Origin: Pseudobutyrivibrio sp. UBA3626
Lineage (GTDB): Bacteria > Bacillota > Clostridia > Lachnospirales > Lachnospiraceae
Length of the DNA: 64,000 nt
Direction of reading: 5' to 3'
Assembly: GCA_002373675.1 (NCBI GenBank)
Contig: DFLF01000008.1
Coordinates: forward strand, 335,423 to 399,422
Positions within the stretch are counted from its first letter, which is position 1. Each line of letters begins with the position of its first letter. The notes beneath the pieces are model-generated. The model had not been told where the DNA came from. It searched no databases and was given only the letters and a program-made list of their open reading frames with translations. The translations under genes and the position numbers were made by a program. Below are positions 25,232-36,141 of this stretch, in pieces.

Positions 25232-27433
25232 CTACATAACTAATTCAAAATCAATAGTTCTTGTATCTTCATCTGCACTAACAAGAACCACTTTAACATT
25301 CATGCCAAGTGAAAATCTTTTATTGGTTCTTTCACCTATAAGTTCATAATCATTCTCATTGAAATGATAATAATCATCCTTAAGTGTGCTAATATGAACA
25401 AGTCCATCTATACCATTAACAAGTTCAACATAGAATCCATATTGTGTTACTGATGATATTACTGCCTCAAATTCTTCCCCAAGAAATCTATGCATATATT
25501 GAACCTTCTTAAGCTTCTCGACTTCCCTTTCTAATTCCTCAGCGCGTCTCTCTGTATTACATACACCTGGAGCAATTGTTGCTACAAGAGAATTATAATG
25601 CTCCTCCTTTGACTCATCATATCTTCCACGAAGATGATCTTTTATTATTCTATGAATTAGAAGATCTGGATACCTTCTTATGGGAGATGTGAAATGGCAA
25701 TAATACTTTGCAGCAAGTCCAAAATGCCCCAAATTTTCAGGCGTATATTTTGCCTGTTGCATAGTTCTAAGAGTAAGTCTGCTAATAAGCATTTCTTCTT
25801 CCTTGCCCTTAGACTTTTCTAATAATTTCTGGAATTCTTTTGGATGACATTTATTAGTATCACCCTTAAGTGTATATCCAAACTTTCCAATAAAAGCCTT
25901 AAGTTTTTTTACTTTTTCATCTTCAGGAATACCATGTGTTCTATATAGAAAAGCACTTTCTTTCCAGAAGAAATCCTCAGCAACAGTTTCATTTGCAGCA
26001 AGCATAAAGTCTTCAATAATTAAAGACGCTTTATCTCTAATATAGGGTTTAATATCAGTTATATTACCAGAATCATCAATAACAAATTGTGTCTCTGACA
26101 TATCAAAATCAATTCCACCTCTACGTCTACGTTTGTTCCTTAGAATAGAAGAAAGTGTATGCATATGATAAAACATTTCGGTTACATCACTGTATTTATC
26201 TGACAGTTCTTTATCACCATCAAGAATTGCGCTAACATCAGAATATGTCATTCTATAATTAACATTTACAACACCCTCACAAATCTTATGGTCGATAATA
26301 TTACCCTCTCCATCTATAGTCATAATGCAACACATAGATAGTCTATCTTCTCCCTGATTAAGAGAACAAATACCATTAGACAAAGTATGGGGAAGCATAG
26401 GAATGACTCTGTCAATTAGATATACGCTGGTTCCTCTCTTATATGCTTCTTTATCAAGTGCAGAATTCTCCTGTACATAATTAGAGACATCTGCGATATA
26501 TACACCCAAAGTATAATTTGTACCGTTATAAGAAACCGATACAGCATCATCTAAATCTTTGGCGTCAGCTCCATCTATAGTAACCATGAGAACATCACGA
26601 AAATCTTCTCTTCCTAGCATATCTGCATCACTAACAGGTTTAGATACTCTGCTTGCCTGCTTAATCACTTTATCAGGAAACTCAACTGGTACATTGAAGG
26701 CTTTAATCATAGATAGAATATCAATTCCAGGATCATTTTTATGACCAATAATCTCTGTAATAACACCTTCCGGCTTATTATTCTTCCTGGCAAATCTTGT
26801 AATTTGTACAACAACTTTAGAGCCAGATACAGCTCTCATGTCCTTGCCTTGAGGTATAAAGATGTCTGTTCCAATCTTAGTATTATCACATATTACAAAT
26901 CCAAAATTATTATTCTTCTCATAAGTTCCGACAACTGTCTCTATCCCATGCTCTACAATAGATACGATTTTGCCTTCTCTCTTGTCACCACTGCTTTTTT
27001 GCATAATTTCGACTAATACTTTGTCGCCTAGAAATGCATTACATGTATTGTCTTTACCAATAAAGATTTCTTCATTTGTATCTTCAATTCTAACGAACCC
27101 GAAGCCCTTAAGATTAGGTGTAAATATTCCAAGTAATTCTTTGCTACTATCATTGGAATTATTGTTATAATCAATATCCTTAGTGGAGATTTTATCATCC
27201 ATCTTCATGTATTTACCATTTGATGTACATATAATTTTTCCACGTTCTACTAACGTATCTAGAACCTTACCAAGAGTCAGTCTATCTTCTCTTGAAATAT
27301 TAAGAAGAATTGCAATCTCTTTCTTCTTCATTGGAACATACAAATCATCGCATATTAAATTATATATAATATCGCATCTATCCTGAAAATCAATCTCTTC
27401 ATTAATGCGCTTCATTTTAGTAGTATTATCCAT
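25232..27433 (-). CDS. rnr: Ribonuclease R
   Basis: Processive 3'-5' exoribonuclease of the RNB family, active on structured RNA and in tmRNA-dependent mRNA decay. 733 residues: an N-terminal winged-helix region (about 15-65), cold-shock domains (about 90-240), the RNB catalytic domain (about 270-610) with the metal-binding TIDGADAKDLDDAVS and YIADVSNYV, TSPIRRYPDLLIHR, and a C-terminal S1 domain (about 650-733). TTGGAGAAT precedes the ATG. It is followed by smpB after 33 bases. Confidence 0.97.
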   Translation of the reverse strand: MDNTTKMKRINEEIDFQDRCDIIYNLICDDLYVPMKKKEIAILLNISREDRLTLGKVLDTLVERGKIICTSNGKYMKMDDKISTKDIDYNNNSNDSSKELLGIFTPNLKGFGFVRIEDTNEEIFIGKDNTCNAFLGDKVLVEIMQKSSGDKREGKIVSIVEHGIETVVGTYEKNNNFGFVICDNTKIGTDIFIPQGKDMRAVSGSKVVVQITRFARKNNKPEGVITEIIGHKNDPGIDILSMIKAFNVPVEFPDKVIKQASRVSKPVSDADMLGREDFRDVLMVTIDGADAKDLDDAVSVSYNGTNYTLGVYIADVSNYVQENSALDKEAYKRGTSVYLIDRVIPMLPHTLSNGICSLNQGEDRLSMCCIMTIDGEGNIIDHKICEGVVNVNYRMTYSDVSAILDGDKELSDKYSDVTEMFYHMHTLSSILRNKRRRRGGIDFDMSETQFVIDDSGNITDIKPYIRDKASLIIEDFMLAANETVAEDFFWKESAFLYRTHGIPEDEKVKKLKAFIGKFGYTLKGDTNKCHPKEFQKLLEKSKGKEEEMLISRLTLRTMQQAKYTPENLGHFGLAAKYYCHFTSPIRRYPDLLIHRIIKDHLRGRYDESKEEHYNSLVATIAPGVCNTERRAEELEREVEKLKKVQYMHRFLGEEFEAVISSVTQYGFYVELVNGIDGLVHISTLKDDYYHFNENDYELIGERTNKRFSLGMNVKVVLVSADEDTRTIDFELVM

Positions 27434-27468
27434 TTATTCTCCAAATCAATAAAACAGCAGGCATAAAA

Positions 27469-27492
27469 AAACCTGCGAAATAATCGCAGGTT
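27469..27492 (-). terminator. Terminator/attenuator after secG
   Basis: Reverse strand AACCTGCGA/TCGCAGGTT stem followed by seven T residues, lying between secG and rnr; likely partial read-through to rnr. Confidence 0.8.
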
Positions 27493-27513
27493 ACAAATCA
27501 ACATCAATATAAC

Positions 27514-27759
27514 TTAAAAACTACCGATATTCAACACAATAGCTAGCGCAAAGAAGATAACAACTAAAGCTGTAGTAATTCTAACCAGCATACCTTCCTT
27601 TGTACGTGCCTTATGTTTATTAAAAAATGTATCAGTAGAAGCCTGTCCTGATAATGAACCAAGTCCTTGTGACTTACCTTCCTGCATAAGTACAAGAACT
27701 GTGATTGCAACACTTACGATTATAAATGCAACTAAGCATACCATTCTTATAGCTGACAT
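27514..27759 (-). CDS. secG: Preprotein translocase subunit SecG
   Basis: Small accessory subunit of the SecYEG channel. 81 residues: an N-terminal helix, the conserved cytoplasmic loop VLMQEGKSQGLGSLSG with TFFNKHKARTKEG, and a second membrane helix. AGGAGG precedes the ATG. Own promoter upstream with a short 5' stem-loop in the leader; followed by a terminator-like hairpin before rnr. Confidence 0.95.
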   Translation of the reverse strand: MSAIRMVCLVAFIIVSVAITVLVLMQEGKSQGLGSLSGQASTDTFFNKHKARTKEGMLVRITTALVVIFFALAIVLNIGSF

Positions 27760-27776
27760 AAAATTTCCTCCTAATT

Positions 27777-27828
27777 AGTCGTACCCATACGACTTAAATA
27801 TATTAGCACAGATTCTTATTGATGTCAA
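27777..27828 (-). promoter_or_regulatory. secG promoter and 5' leader hairpin
   Basis: Reverse strand TTGACA (27828-27823), 17-base spacer, TAATAT (27805-27800). The transcript would begin near a perfect AGTCGTA/TACGACT stem-loop (27794-27777). Confidence 0.7.
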
Positions 27829-27842
27829 AAACAAATTATCAT

Positions 27843-29216
<1,374 letters not shown>

Positions 29217-29285
29217 TCAACCAGATGGGTTAGCCGTAGCTAGCCGTAATCTTTTTTCTATATTTATTGTATACACAACGATTGT

Positions 29286-29314
29286 ATTATACATATTTAA
29301 TAAGTATTTTGCAA
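29286..29314 (-). promoter_or_regulatory. gdhA promoter
   Basis: Reverse strand TTGCAA (29314-29309), 17-base spacer, TATAAT (29291-29286). The leader has a direct repeat TACGGCTA spaced about ten bases apart. Confidence 0.7.
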
Positions 29315-29337
29315 GTATTTTTGTAAGTACACAAGAA

Positions 29338-29366
29338 ACGAGTGTGCGCTTGTGGCGCACACTCGT
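29338..29366. terminator. Perfect hairpin after the HAD phosphatase gene
   Basis: 12-bp arms ACGAGTGTGCGC/GCGCACACTCGT around TTGTG, followed on the minus strand by TTTCTTGTG. Confidence 0.72.
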
Positions 29367-29414
29367 ATAAGTCACATTTTACTTATTAAATGAAACGACA
29401 TTACATAAGCCTTA

Positions 29415-30557
29415 TTATTTAGCACTGTCTTTGCCTTTGTATGTAACGCTATCTCCGTATATTGTCTTCCAATCATTTTTCATAGAAACAGGTGTCCAAT
29501 TATTCTCACTGCAAAGTTTTACCATGCTTTCAGCCTTTTTTGTTTTGCCATTTTCTCTATCAAGATCATCACAGCATAACATATAACATCCTGTAGGATA
29601 TTTATTATTATTAATTACATAATTATCCATACTTCCATCACCAGAAGAATTACCAAATGAAAGAATTGGTTGCTTTCCAATCTTTTGTATTATATTTTGA
29701 ACCTTGTTCATCTTAAGATTTTTCAAAATAAACTCATTACCCAGAACAACTTTATCATCATGTAAGAAATAATCTAAACCATCCTGTCCATTTTGATTAG
29801 TTCCAACAATGGTATTAGTTGAGCCAATAATCTGACTCATAGGCAGATTAAGTAGCTTAGAATTCTTAACTATACCACGGACAATCATATCATCAGTACC
29901 GCTTACTATATATACTGTAAATCCATTATCTTCAAGATAATCTATAACTTGAAGCATAGGTCTATAAAATGCCTCGCCTCTAGTCATACCATCGTAACTT
30001 GGTTGAGGTTGGGCAGCAAATTTACCAACATAATCGTAGAATTCGTCAAAGGTCATTCCCTGGAAAGCAGTCGCAACCGCCTTAGCATGATCAAGTGGCA
30101 AATCTTTATCATCTGCACCTGTTGTATTCTCAGCTACAATTCTATTAGCAACATTTTTCTCAAAATCAGATGCCCTATCCTTATAATCCGGGTCTTCTAG
30201 TACACGATATGCCAGAATATTATAGTCGAAATAATTAGGATCTGTCTCACAAAATAAAGTTCCGTCAAAATCAAAAACTGCTATTCTATCTTCTTTGGGA
30301 ATATAATTATCACCTTTAGTAGTAATCTTCTTAACATATGACATAAGCTCAGTCTTAAGCTTAGCATCATCATTCCATAGAGAAAGCGGATTACTATTAT
30401 CACTTTGGCTGGCTTTATCAACTACACTTCCAGTCACGTTGCTATTATTGTTAGCACTGGTAACTATCCAGCTTATGCTAACTGCAATTAAAGCTACAAT
30501 AAGAACAACACTTACAACTCTCCAAATTGTTAATTGCTTTTTACTACTATTATCCAT
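29415..30557 (-). CDS. Membrane-anchored HAD-family phosphatase
   Basis: 380 residues. An N-terminal signal anchor (about 13-33) places the rest outside the membrane. The HAD core has motif I IAVFDFDGTLF (about residue 92-102), motif II VYIVSGTDD, and motif III/IV with Lys near VVLGNEF and SFGNSSGDGSMD, so all catalytic motifs look intact. A Ser/Asn-rich linker follows the anchor. It is 17 bases downstream of purB and probably cotranscribed. Extracytoplasmic HAD enzymes are usually acid phosphatases; the substrate here is unknown. Confidence 0.87.
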   Translation of the reverse strand: MDNSSKKQLTIWRVVSVVLIVALIAVSISWIVTSANNNSNVTGSVVDKASQSDNSNPLSLWNDDAKLKTELMSYVKKITTKGDNYIPKEDRIAVFDFDGTLFCETDPNYFDYNILAYRVLEDPDYKDRASDFEKNVANRIVAENTTGADDKDLPLDHAKAVATAFQGMTFDEFYDYVGKFAAQPQPSYDGMTRGEAFYRPMLQVIDYLEDNGFTVYIVSGTDDMIVRGIVKNSKLLNLPMSQIIGSTNTIVGTNQNGQDGLDYFLHDDKVVLGNEFILKNLKMNKVQNIIQKIGKQPILSFGNSSGDGSMDNYVINNNKYPTGCYMLCCDDLDRENGKTKKAESMVKLCSENNWTPVSMKNDWKTIYGDSVTYKGKDSAK

Positions 30558-30574
30558 ATTAATAAAACACTCCT

Positions 30575-32026
30575 TTATACATTGATTTCTGCCTTCATAC
30601 CAATTACATCTGCATTGGTTTTAAGTACAGGATTAACTACTTCTTCTAAATATTTCGTAACCTGATATGGAGCGCGACCAACGTATCTACTTGGATCCAT
30701 TGTCGATTTCAATTCGTCTAAGGACATAGGGAATTCATCATCTTCGGCAATAAGCTCTAAGAGATTATTATCAAGGCCTTCCACCTTGACGTTCTTGCCG
30801 GCCTCCATGCTAAGCTGTCTTATCTTCTCATGAAGCTCTTGTCTATTGCCTCCTGCCTTAACAGCATCCATCATAATATTCTCTGTTGCCATAAATGGCA
30901 ATTCACTTAATAGGCGCTTAGTAACAACCTTATCATATACCACAAGTCCGTCTACCACATTAAGGCACAAATCTAAAACTCCATCAGTTGCCAAGAATCC
31001 CTCTGCAATGGATATTCGCTTATTGGCAGAGTCATCTAGTGTCCTCTCGAACCATTGTGTGGCTGATGTGATTGCAGGATTAAGAGCATCAATCATTACA
31101 TAACGAGACAAGGATGCAATTCTCTCGCTTCTCATAGGATTTCGCTTGTATGCCATTGCACTAGAGCCAATCTGAGACTTCTCAAATGGTTCTTCTATCT
31201 CCTTTAAGTGTTGAAGTAATCTTATATCGTTGCTCATTTTGTGTGCGCTGGCAGCAATTCCTGCTAGTATATTACACACTCTTGTATCAACTTTACGGGA
31301 ATATGTCTGTCCCGAAACAGGGACACATTCTTTAAATCCCATCTTAGCCGCAATAAGAGGATCAATCTTGTCAATAACCTCATTATCGTCATTGAATAAT
31401 TCCTTGAAGCTTGCCTGTGTTCCGGTTGTACCCTTAGAACCAAGGAGTTTAAGGGTAGATAAGACATAATCTAAGTCCTCTAAATCCATCATGAATTCGT
31501 TAATCCATAGCGTAGCACGCTTACCGATAGTAGTTGGCTGAGCAGGTTGAAAATGTGTAAATGCAAGGGTCGGCATATCCTTGTACTTGTCAGCAAATGT
31601 ACTAAGTTCATTTATTACATTGATAAGTTTGCTTCTAACAAGATTAAGTGCATCACGCATAATGATGATATCCGTATTATCACCCACATAACAGCTTGTA
31701 GCACCAAGGTGAATTATGCCGGCTGCCTTAGGACATTGCTGTCCATAAGCATATACATGACTCATAACATCATGGCGTACCTCTTTCTCTCTTGCCTTCG
31801 CCACATCATAATTAATATTATCTACATTAGCCTTAAGTTCATCAATCTGTTCCTGAGTGATAACAGGCTTACCATCTTGTGATAAACCAAGCTCCATCTC
31901 AGTTTCTGCAAGCGCAATCCACAATTTTCTCCATGTAGTAAATTTCTTATCCTGTGAGAAAATATATTGCATTTCTTTACTTGCATAACGCTCTGATAAA
32001 GGGCTAATATACCTATCTGTTCCCAT
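30575..32026 (-). CDS. purB: Adenylosuccinate lyase
   Basis: Cleaves SAICAR to AICAR and adenylosuccinate to AMP, acting twice in purine synthesis. 483 residues. The fumarase/aspartase superfamily signature is SSAMAYKRNPMRSERI, with TFTHFQPAQPTTIGKR and HLGATSCYVGDNTD also present. GGAGG precedes the ATG. Own consensus promoter upstream; the HAD phosphatase follows closely. Confidence 0.97.
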   Translation of the reverse strand: MGTDRYISPLSERYASKEMQYIFSQDKKFTTWRKLWIALAETEMELGLSQDGKPVITQEQIDELKANVDNINYDVAKAREKEVRHDVMSHVYAYGQQCPKAAGIIHLGATSCYVGDNTDIIIMRDALNLVRSKLINVINELSTFADKYKDMPTLAFTHFQPAQPTTIGKRATLWINEFMMDLEDLDYVLSTLKLLGSKGTTGTQASFKELFNDDNEVIDKIDPLIAAKMGFKECVPVSGQTYSRKVDTRVCNILAGIAASAHKMSNDIRLLQHLKEIEEPFEKSQIGSSAMAYKRNPMRSERIASLSRYVMIDALNPAITSATQWFERTLDDSANKRISIAEGFLATDGVLDLCLNVVDGLVVYDKVVTKRLLSELPFMATENIMMDAVKAGGNRQELHEKIRQLSMEAGKNVKVEGLDNNLLELIAEDDEFPMSLDELKSTMDPSRYVGRAPYQVTKYLEEVVNPVLKTNADVIGMKAEINV

Positions 32027-32064
32027 TTATATATTCCTCCACATACTTCAAAATAACAATTAGA

Positions 32065-32093
32065 ATTCTAGCAGTGACATAAGGTCGTGTCAA
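32065..32093 (-). promoter_or_regulatory. purB promoter with overlapping inverted repeat
   Basis: Reverse strand TTGACA (32093-32088), 17-base spacer, TAGAAT (32070-32065). A TGACA-N8-TGTCA inverted repeat spans the -35 and most of the spacer and could be an operator. Confidence 0.7.
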
Positions 32094-32126
32094 GTATCAT
32101 GGCCACTATGATAATTTAAAAACGAA

Positions 32127-33011
32127 TCACACTCGCTTAACCTTGCGTGCGATAAGTATAAGTGCTACACAAAGTATCACCAAACAAAGCGTTGCCGTAA
32201 TAGTACCTTCAATACCGAAAACGGTGTCGTAGAAAATACTGTCTGAGGCATCTTCTAATTGTAATATAGAGCTTTCAGATGCATGTCCAGAATTGGGAAG
32301 ACCGTATATGAAATTCTGCGTAAAGTTCCATGCAGTGTGAATACCTATTGCCATCCAAAGACTGTCAAAATAACACACCATTATACCGGTGGCAAGGCCC
32401 ATCAAAGCAATCTGAATAACCGGCAATACTGATATACCATTATTGCTAAGGTGTGGCACAACAAACATAATTACATTTATAAGCAACGCAACCCAGATTG
32501 GATAACGTTGTCTAAGCGCTCCTATTACATATCCGCGACAGAGAAGCTCTTCTGCTCCTGACTGTACCATCACGCAAAAAAAAGCACATATCATGTATAT
32601 AATAGAAAACTTATTAACACTTAACTGAAGATCCCCATGCATAAATGCGACCAATACACATATGGAATTCATTAGAAAACCTATAAGTAAGCCAAGTCCC
32701 AGCTTCTTAAATGTATTACCTTTCGAATCTCCTTGCTTAATATAAAGAAAGCTTCTAAAAACTTTCTTATCAAAGAAAAAGCAGTATACAAGAATAAGTA
32801 ACACTACCCCGACAAGGCTTAAATACTCGAATAAAAATTCTGTGGCATTATCCATTTCACCAAAAGGTAGCTCGATTAAGGACGTAATCCCCGTTCCCAG
32901 TAACTGTCCTAAAATCAAAAATACAAATGCAAGTAATATTACCACAAGAAAAAAATGCCGCTTAAGCTTTGTCTTTGGTTCCTGTTCGTCAGATAATTGT
33001 TTCTCTTCCAT
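32127..33011 (-). CDS. CPBP family intramembrane metalloprotease
   Basis: 294 residues with about eight membrane helices. The CPBP (CAAX protease and bacteriocin-processing) motifs are visible: EELLCRGYV (motif 1, EExxxR), MFVVPHL (motif 2, FxxxH form) and GIHTAWNF (motif 3). In Firmicutes such enzymes process or confer immunity to peptides, but many have no known role. It has its own promoter. Confidence 0.88.
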   Translation of the reverse strand: MEEKQLSDEQEPKTKLKRHFFLVVILLAFVFLILGQLLGTGITSLIELPFGEMDNATEFLFEYLSLVGVVLLILVYCFFFDKKVFRSFLYIKQGDSKGNTFKKLGLGLLIGFLMNSICVLVAFMHGDLQLSVNKFSIIYMICAFFCVMVQSGAEELLCRGYVIGALRQRYPIWVALLINVIMFVVPHLSNNGISVLPVIQIALMGLATGIMVCYFDSLWMAIGIHTAWNFTQNFIYGLPNSGHASESSILQLEDASDSIFYDTVFGIEGTITATLCLVILCVALILIARKVKRV

Positions 33012-33070
33012 AATATATTAATCCTTTCAAGTGACTTTTGTCACATGTCTCCTATTCTTATCCGTCAAAC

Positions 33071-33099
33071 AGTATAGCACTGAACAAATGTGACAGCAA
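33071..33099 (-). promoter_or_regulatory. Promoter of the CPBP protease gene
   Basis: Reverse strand TTGCTG (33099-33094), 17-base spacer, TATACT (33076-33071). The leader contains a GTGAC-TTTT-GTCAC palindrome. Confidence 0.6.
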
Positions 33100-33120
33100 T
33101 ACCTTTGTCATCTTGATTAA

Positions 33121-33369
33121 CTACACAAATAGTCCTTTTTTCTTGTAAGGTTCTGACGAAACAGACACACATGTATATCCTGTCTTTTCAATAGCCTCTT
33201 TTAGCATTTTGTCATCAACATTATCTTCAGTTATAAATGTCGCTTCATTTTTACTGTGTGATGCCTTGACTTTCTTCGCATTTGGTATCGCATTTCTTAT
33301 AGCATCACTAATATGCGCTTCACACATCGAGCACATCATGCCTTCAACATTAACAGTTGTTTTAATCAT
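33121..33369 (-). CDS. Heavy-metal-associated (HMA) domain protein
   Basis: 82 residues, a single ferredoxin-like HMA domain with the metal-binding loop GMMCSMCEAH (Cys12 and Cys15 region), as in CopZ-type copper chaperones. The C-terminus extends with EPYKKKGLFV. AAGGAACG precedes the ATG. It lies 33 bases after mmsB on the same strand, although no copper ATPase is nearby; a role in metal sensing or trafficking is inferred only from the domain. Confidence 0.85.
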   Translation of the reverse strand: MIKTTVNVEGMMCSMCEAHISDAIRNAIPNAKKVKASHSKNEATFITEDNVDDKMLKEAIEKTGYTCVSVSSEPYKKKGLFV

Positions 33370-33402
33370 TTTATCGTTCCTTATCCTTATATTCCTATTC
33401 CT

Positions 33403-34563
33403 TTAAGTTTCTCTCCCAACCCTATGATGACTAACTACATCAAATGTAACAGCCAAAAGAAGGACGATACCTTTGACAACCAATTGCCAGTTGCTGTCCA
33501 GACCCAAGATGGACATACCCTGGTTGATAACGCCTAAGAGAAAGGCACCGATAACAACGCCTTTGATTGTACCTCGTCCACCGTATGCCGAAGCCCCACC
33601 TATAAAGCATGCTCCTATGGCATCCATCTCGAAGGTATTACCTGTATCGCCATTTACCGCACCTATACGAGCCGCCATAATAAGACCTGACAATCCTGCC
33701 AATAAGCCCATGGAGAGATACGACATAAAGTATACTTTGCCTACGTTGATGCCGGAAAGCATAGCTGCCTTTGCATTGCCACCGACTGCATAACAATGAC
33801 GCCCGAAGGTTGTTTTGTTGGTAATAAATGCGTAGATTATACAAACAGCAATAATCCAGAGTGCCATAACAGAGAGACCTTTGTATCTGGCAACTGCAAA
33901 TGAATAGAGTATTATAAGTGCATCTATAATCAGAATCTGGATACATTCGTAAGCAACAATCTGTTTTGCAGCTCTAGTCTTATCATCTTTTGTCCATTTT
34001 ACAATTGAAATTACTGTAATAACGATTGATATTATAATTCCAAATATCAGGGCTGACCATTTAATATCCCCGTCATCTAATACAGGAATATTAATATAGG
34101 ATGTAAAGGTATCAAGAAAGCTTGTGTTAGTAATAGCTATGGTTTTTGATTCAAGAATTGCTCTCGCCAGACCCCTTATAAGAAACATTCCGGCAAGTGT
34201 ACACACGAAGGATGGAATATGTATTTTGCTTATCCAAAAACCATTCCATGCACCTATCAGCGCAGATAATCCGACACATATGACTATTACAAGCACTGCA
34301 TTTATCCCGGCATTAAGCATCCTTGCGACGATAGCTCCGATAAGACATACAATAGCTCCCACTGACAAGTCGATATTACCGCCTGTCAGAATACACAGTA
34401 ACATTCCGCAAGACATTATAATAACATACCCGTTTTGAAGCAGCAGATTCGAGAGGTTCTGGGGATATAGCAGTTTCCCTCCCGTTAGCACTATAAAGAG
34501 TATTATTACAATAAACAGTGCCATTGCCATGGATTTATTCTTTATTGCATCTTTAATGTTCAT
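33403..34563 (-). CDS. mmsB: Multiple-monosaccharide ABC transporter permease (MmsB/GguB type)
   Basis: 386 residues with about ten membrane helices. The segments GGNIDLSVGAIV and VNGDTGNTFEMDAIGACFIG, with RGTIKGVVIGAFLLGVINQG, are typical of the CUT2 ribose/galactose permease family, long MmsB/GguB branch. It follows mmsA after 12 bases. Imports sugars such as galactose, glucose or arabinose; the exact substrate cannot be read from the sequence. Confidence 0.93.
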   Translation of the reverse strand: MNIKDAIKNKSMAMALFIVIILFIVLTGGKLLYPQNLSNLLLQNGYVIIMSCGMLLCILTGGNIDLSVGAIVCLIGAIVARMLNAGINAVLVIVICVGLSALIGAWNGFWISKIHIPSFVCTLAGMFLIRGLARAILESKTIAITNTSFLDTFTSYINIPVLDDGDIKWSALIFGIIISIVITVISIVKWTKDDKTRAAKQIVAYECIQILIIDALIILYSFAVARYKGLSVMALWIIAVCIIYAFITNKTTFGRHCYAVGGNAKAAMLSGINVGKVYFMSYLSMGLLAGLSGLIMAARIGAVNGDTGNTFEMDAIGACFIGGASAYGGRGTIKGVVIGAFLLGVINQGMSILGLDSNWQLVVKGIVLLLAVTFDVVSHHRVGRET

Positions 34564-34575
34564 AAATATATTCTC

Positions 34576-36117
34576 CTAGTTTATCTCTTGCTGCGAGCGG
34601 ATTATTGAAGCTATGATTTTTTCGCCGGAGGCTTCGCATGCCGGCATTTCATCGACTATTCTTCCGTCATTCATTATATATATTCTGTCACACATCCCCA
34701 GCAAATCCGGCAGTTCACTTGATATCATCATAATGGATTTGCCCTCGGCTATAAGCTCATTCATTATGCAGAAAATCTCATATTTTGCCCCCACATCTAT
34801 GCCCCTCGTAGGTTCGTCTAAGATTAGTACCTTGGGTTCGGCATACATCCATTTTGACAGAAGAACCTTTTGTTGATTACCGCCGGAGAGACTGCTGACA
34901 ATCTGCTTTGTGGATGTGGCTTTTGTAGATAATTTGTTTATGAACATTTCGGCCACAGATTCTTCTTTTGCACTGTCTAAGACAACTCGACGACTGACTT
35001 TGTCGAGACTGGCAAGGGTGGTGTTAACAGTTATATTATTTGCCAGAAGTAAGCCGTTATTCTTCCTATCCTCGGTAACATAAGAAAGACCTGATTCTAT
35101 GGCTTTTCGCACAGTGGATAATCTGCATTCTCGTCCCATAATTCTGACTTTGCCGGTAATTTTATAGCCATAAGAATGTCCGAATATAGACATGGCAAGC
35201 TCCGTTCTTCCGGCTCCCTGCAGTCCGTAGAAGCCGACTATCTCCCCTTCTTTGATGTTGAAGGAGACATTGTCAATTACCTTTTTGTCTGTGTAAATGG
35301 GATGATTGACATTCCAGGAATCAACCTCAAACGCCAATTTATCTCCGATAGTACGTTCGCGCTTAGGATAGCGGTTTATAAGTTCCCGCCCCACCATCAG
35401 CTTAATTATATAATCTTCATCTATATCATGTTGAGAATTTTCCACAGTTCCTATAGTGGCACCGTCCCGAATAACCGTTATTCTATCAGCAACATAAGCT
35501 ATCTCCTTAAGCTTATGAGAAATTATGATACAGGTTTTGCCTTCTTTTTTTAACTCCAGCAGTAAATCCAAAAGTTTCTTAGACTCCTCATCATTTAGTG
35601 CGGATGTGGGTTCATCAAGTATGAGAAGGCTGACATTTTTGCTTAAGGCTTTTGCTATTTCCACTAATTGTTGTTTGCCGGTTCCGATATCCTTGACTAA
35701 AGTATTCGGACTTTCATTAAGACCTACTTTTCTAAGGACTGTAGAAGCCTCATCTTCAGTGCGATTCCAATCGATACCCAGTATGCCTAAGCGTTCATTT
35801 CCCAGGAAGATATTTTCCCCGATAGACAATTCGGGTATCAGCGCAAATTCCTGGTGTATAATAACAATACCTTTTTCCTCGCTATTGTTAAGATTCTTAA
35901 ACCGGCATACTGACCCATTGTAGATAACATCTCCTTCGTAACTGCCGTAAGGATACACGCCGCTTAATATATTCATCAGAGTTGATTTGCCGGCGCCGTT
36001 CTCACCGACTAACGCATGGATTTCGCCTCGTTTGACATTAAGATTAACATTATTAAGTGCTCTGACGCCGGAGAATTTCTTTATTATGTTTTTGATTTCG
36101 AGAATATAATCGTCCAA
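34576..36117 (-). CDS. mmsA: Multiple-monosaccharide ABC transporter ATP-binding protein (MmsA/GguA type)
   Basis: 513 residues, two fused ABC domains. Domain 1 has Walker A GENGAGKST, signature GTGKQQLVEIAKAL and Walker B LLILDEPTSAL. Domain 2 has a degenerate Walker A (GLQGAGRTEL), an intact signature LSGGNQQKV and Walker B VLILDEPTRGID. This one-good-one-degenerate layout is normal for CUT2 transporters. It lies between the binding protein (24 bases) and the permease (12 bases). Codon choice looks richer in G+C than in neighbouring purine and glycolysis genes. Confidence 0.95.
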   Translation of the reverse strand: MDDYILEIKNIIKKFSGVRALNNVNLNVKRGEIHALVGENGAGKSTLMNILSGVYPYGSYEGDVIYNGSVCRFKNLNNSEEKGIVIIHQEFALIPELSIGENIFLGNERLGILGIDWNRTEDEASTVLRKVGLNESPNTLVKDIGTGKQQLVEIAKALSKNVSLLILDEPTSALNDEESKKLLDLLLELKKEGKTCIIISHKLKEIAYVADRITVIRDGATIGTVENSQHDIDEDYIIKLMVGRELINRYPKRERTIGDKLAFEVDSWNVNHPIYTDKKVIDNVSFNIKEGEIVGFYGLQGAGRTELAMSIFGHSYGYKITGKVRIMGRECRLSTVRKAIESGLSYVTEDRKNNGLLLANNITVNTTLASLDKVSRRVVLDSAKEESVAEMFINKLSTKATSTKQIVSSLSGGNQQKVLLSKWMYAEPKVLILDEPTRGIDVGAKYEIFCIMNELIAEGKSIMMISSELPDLLGMCDRIYIMNDGRIVDEMPACEASGEKIIASIIRSQQEIN

Positions 36118-36141
36118 ATATTTTCTCCTTACGATACTGCT

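Noticed and set aside
33638..33946. Out-of-frame minus-strand ORF inside mmsB that could suggest a frameshift
   Set aside because: The permease frame is continuous over its full length with all expected segments; the other frame is chance.
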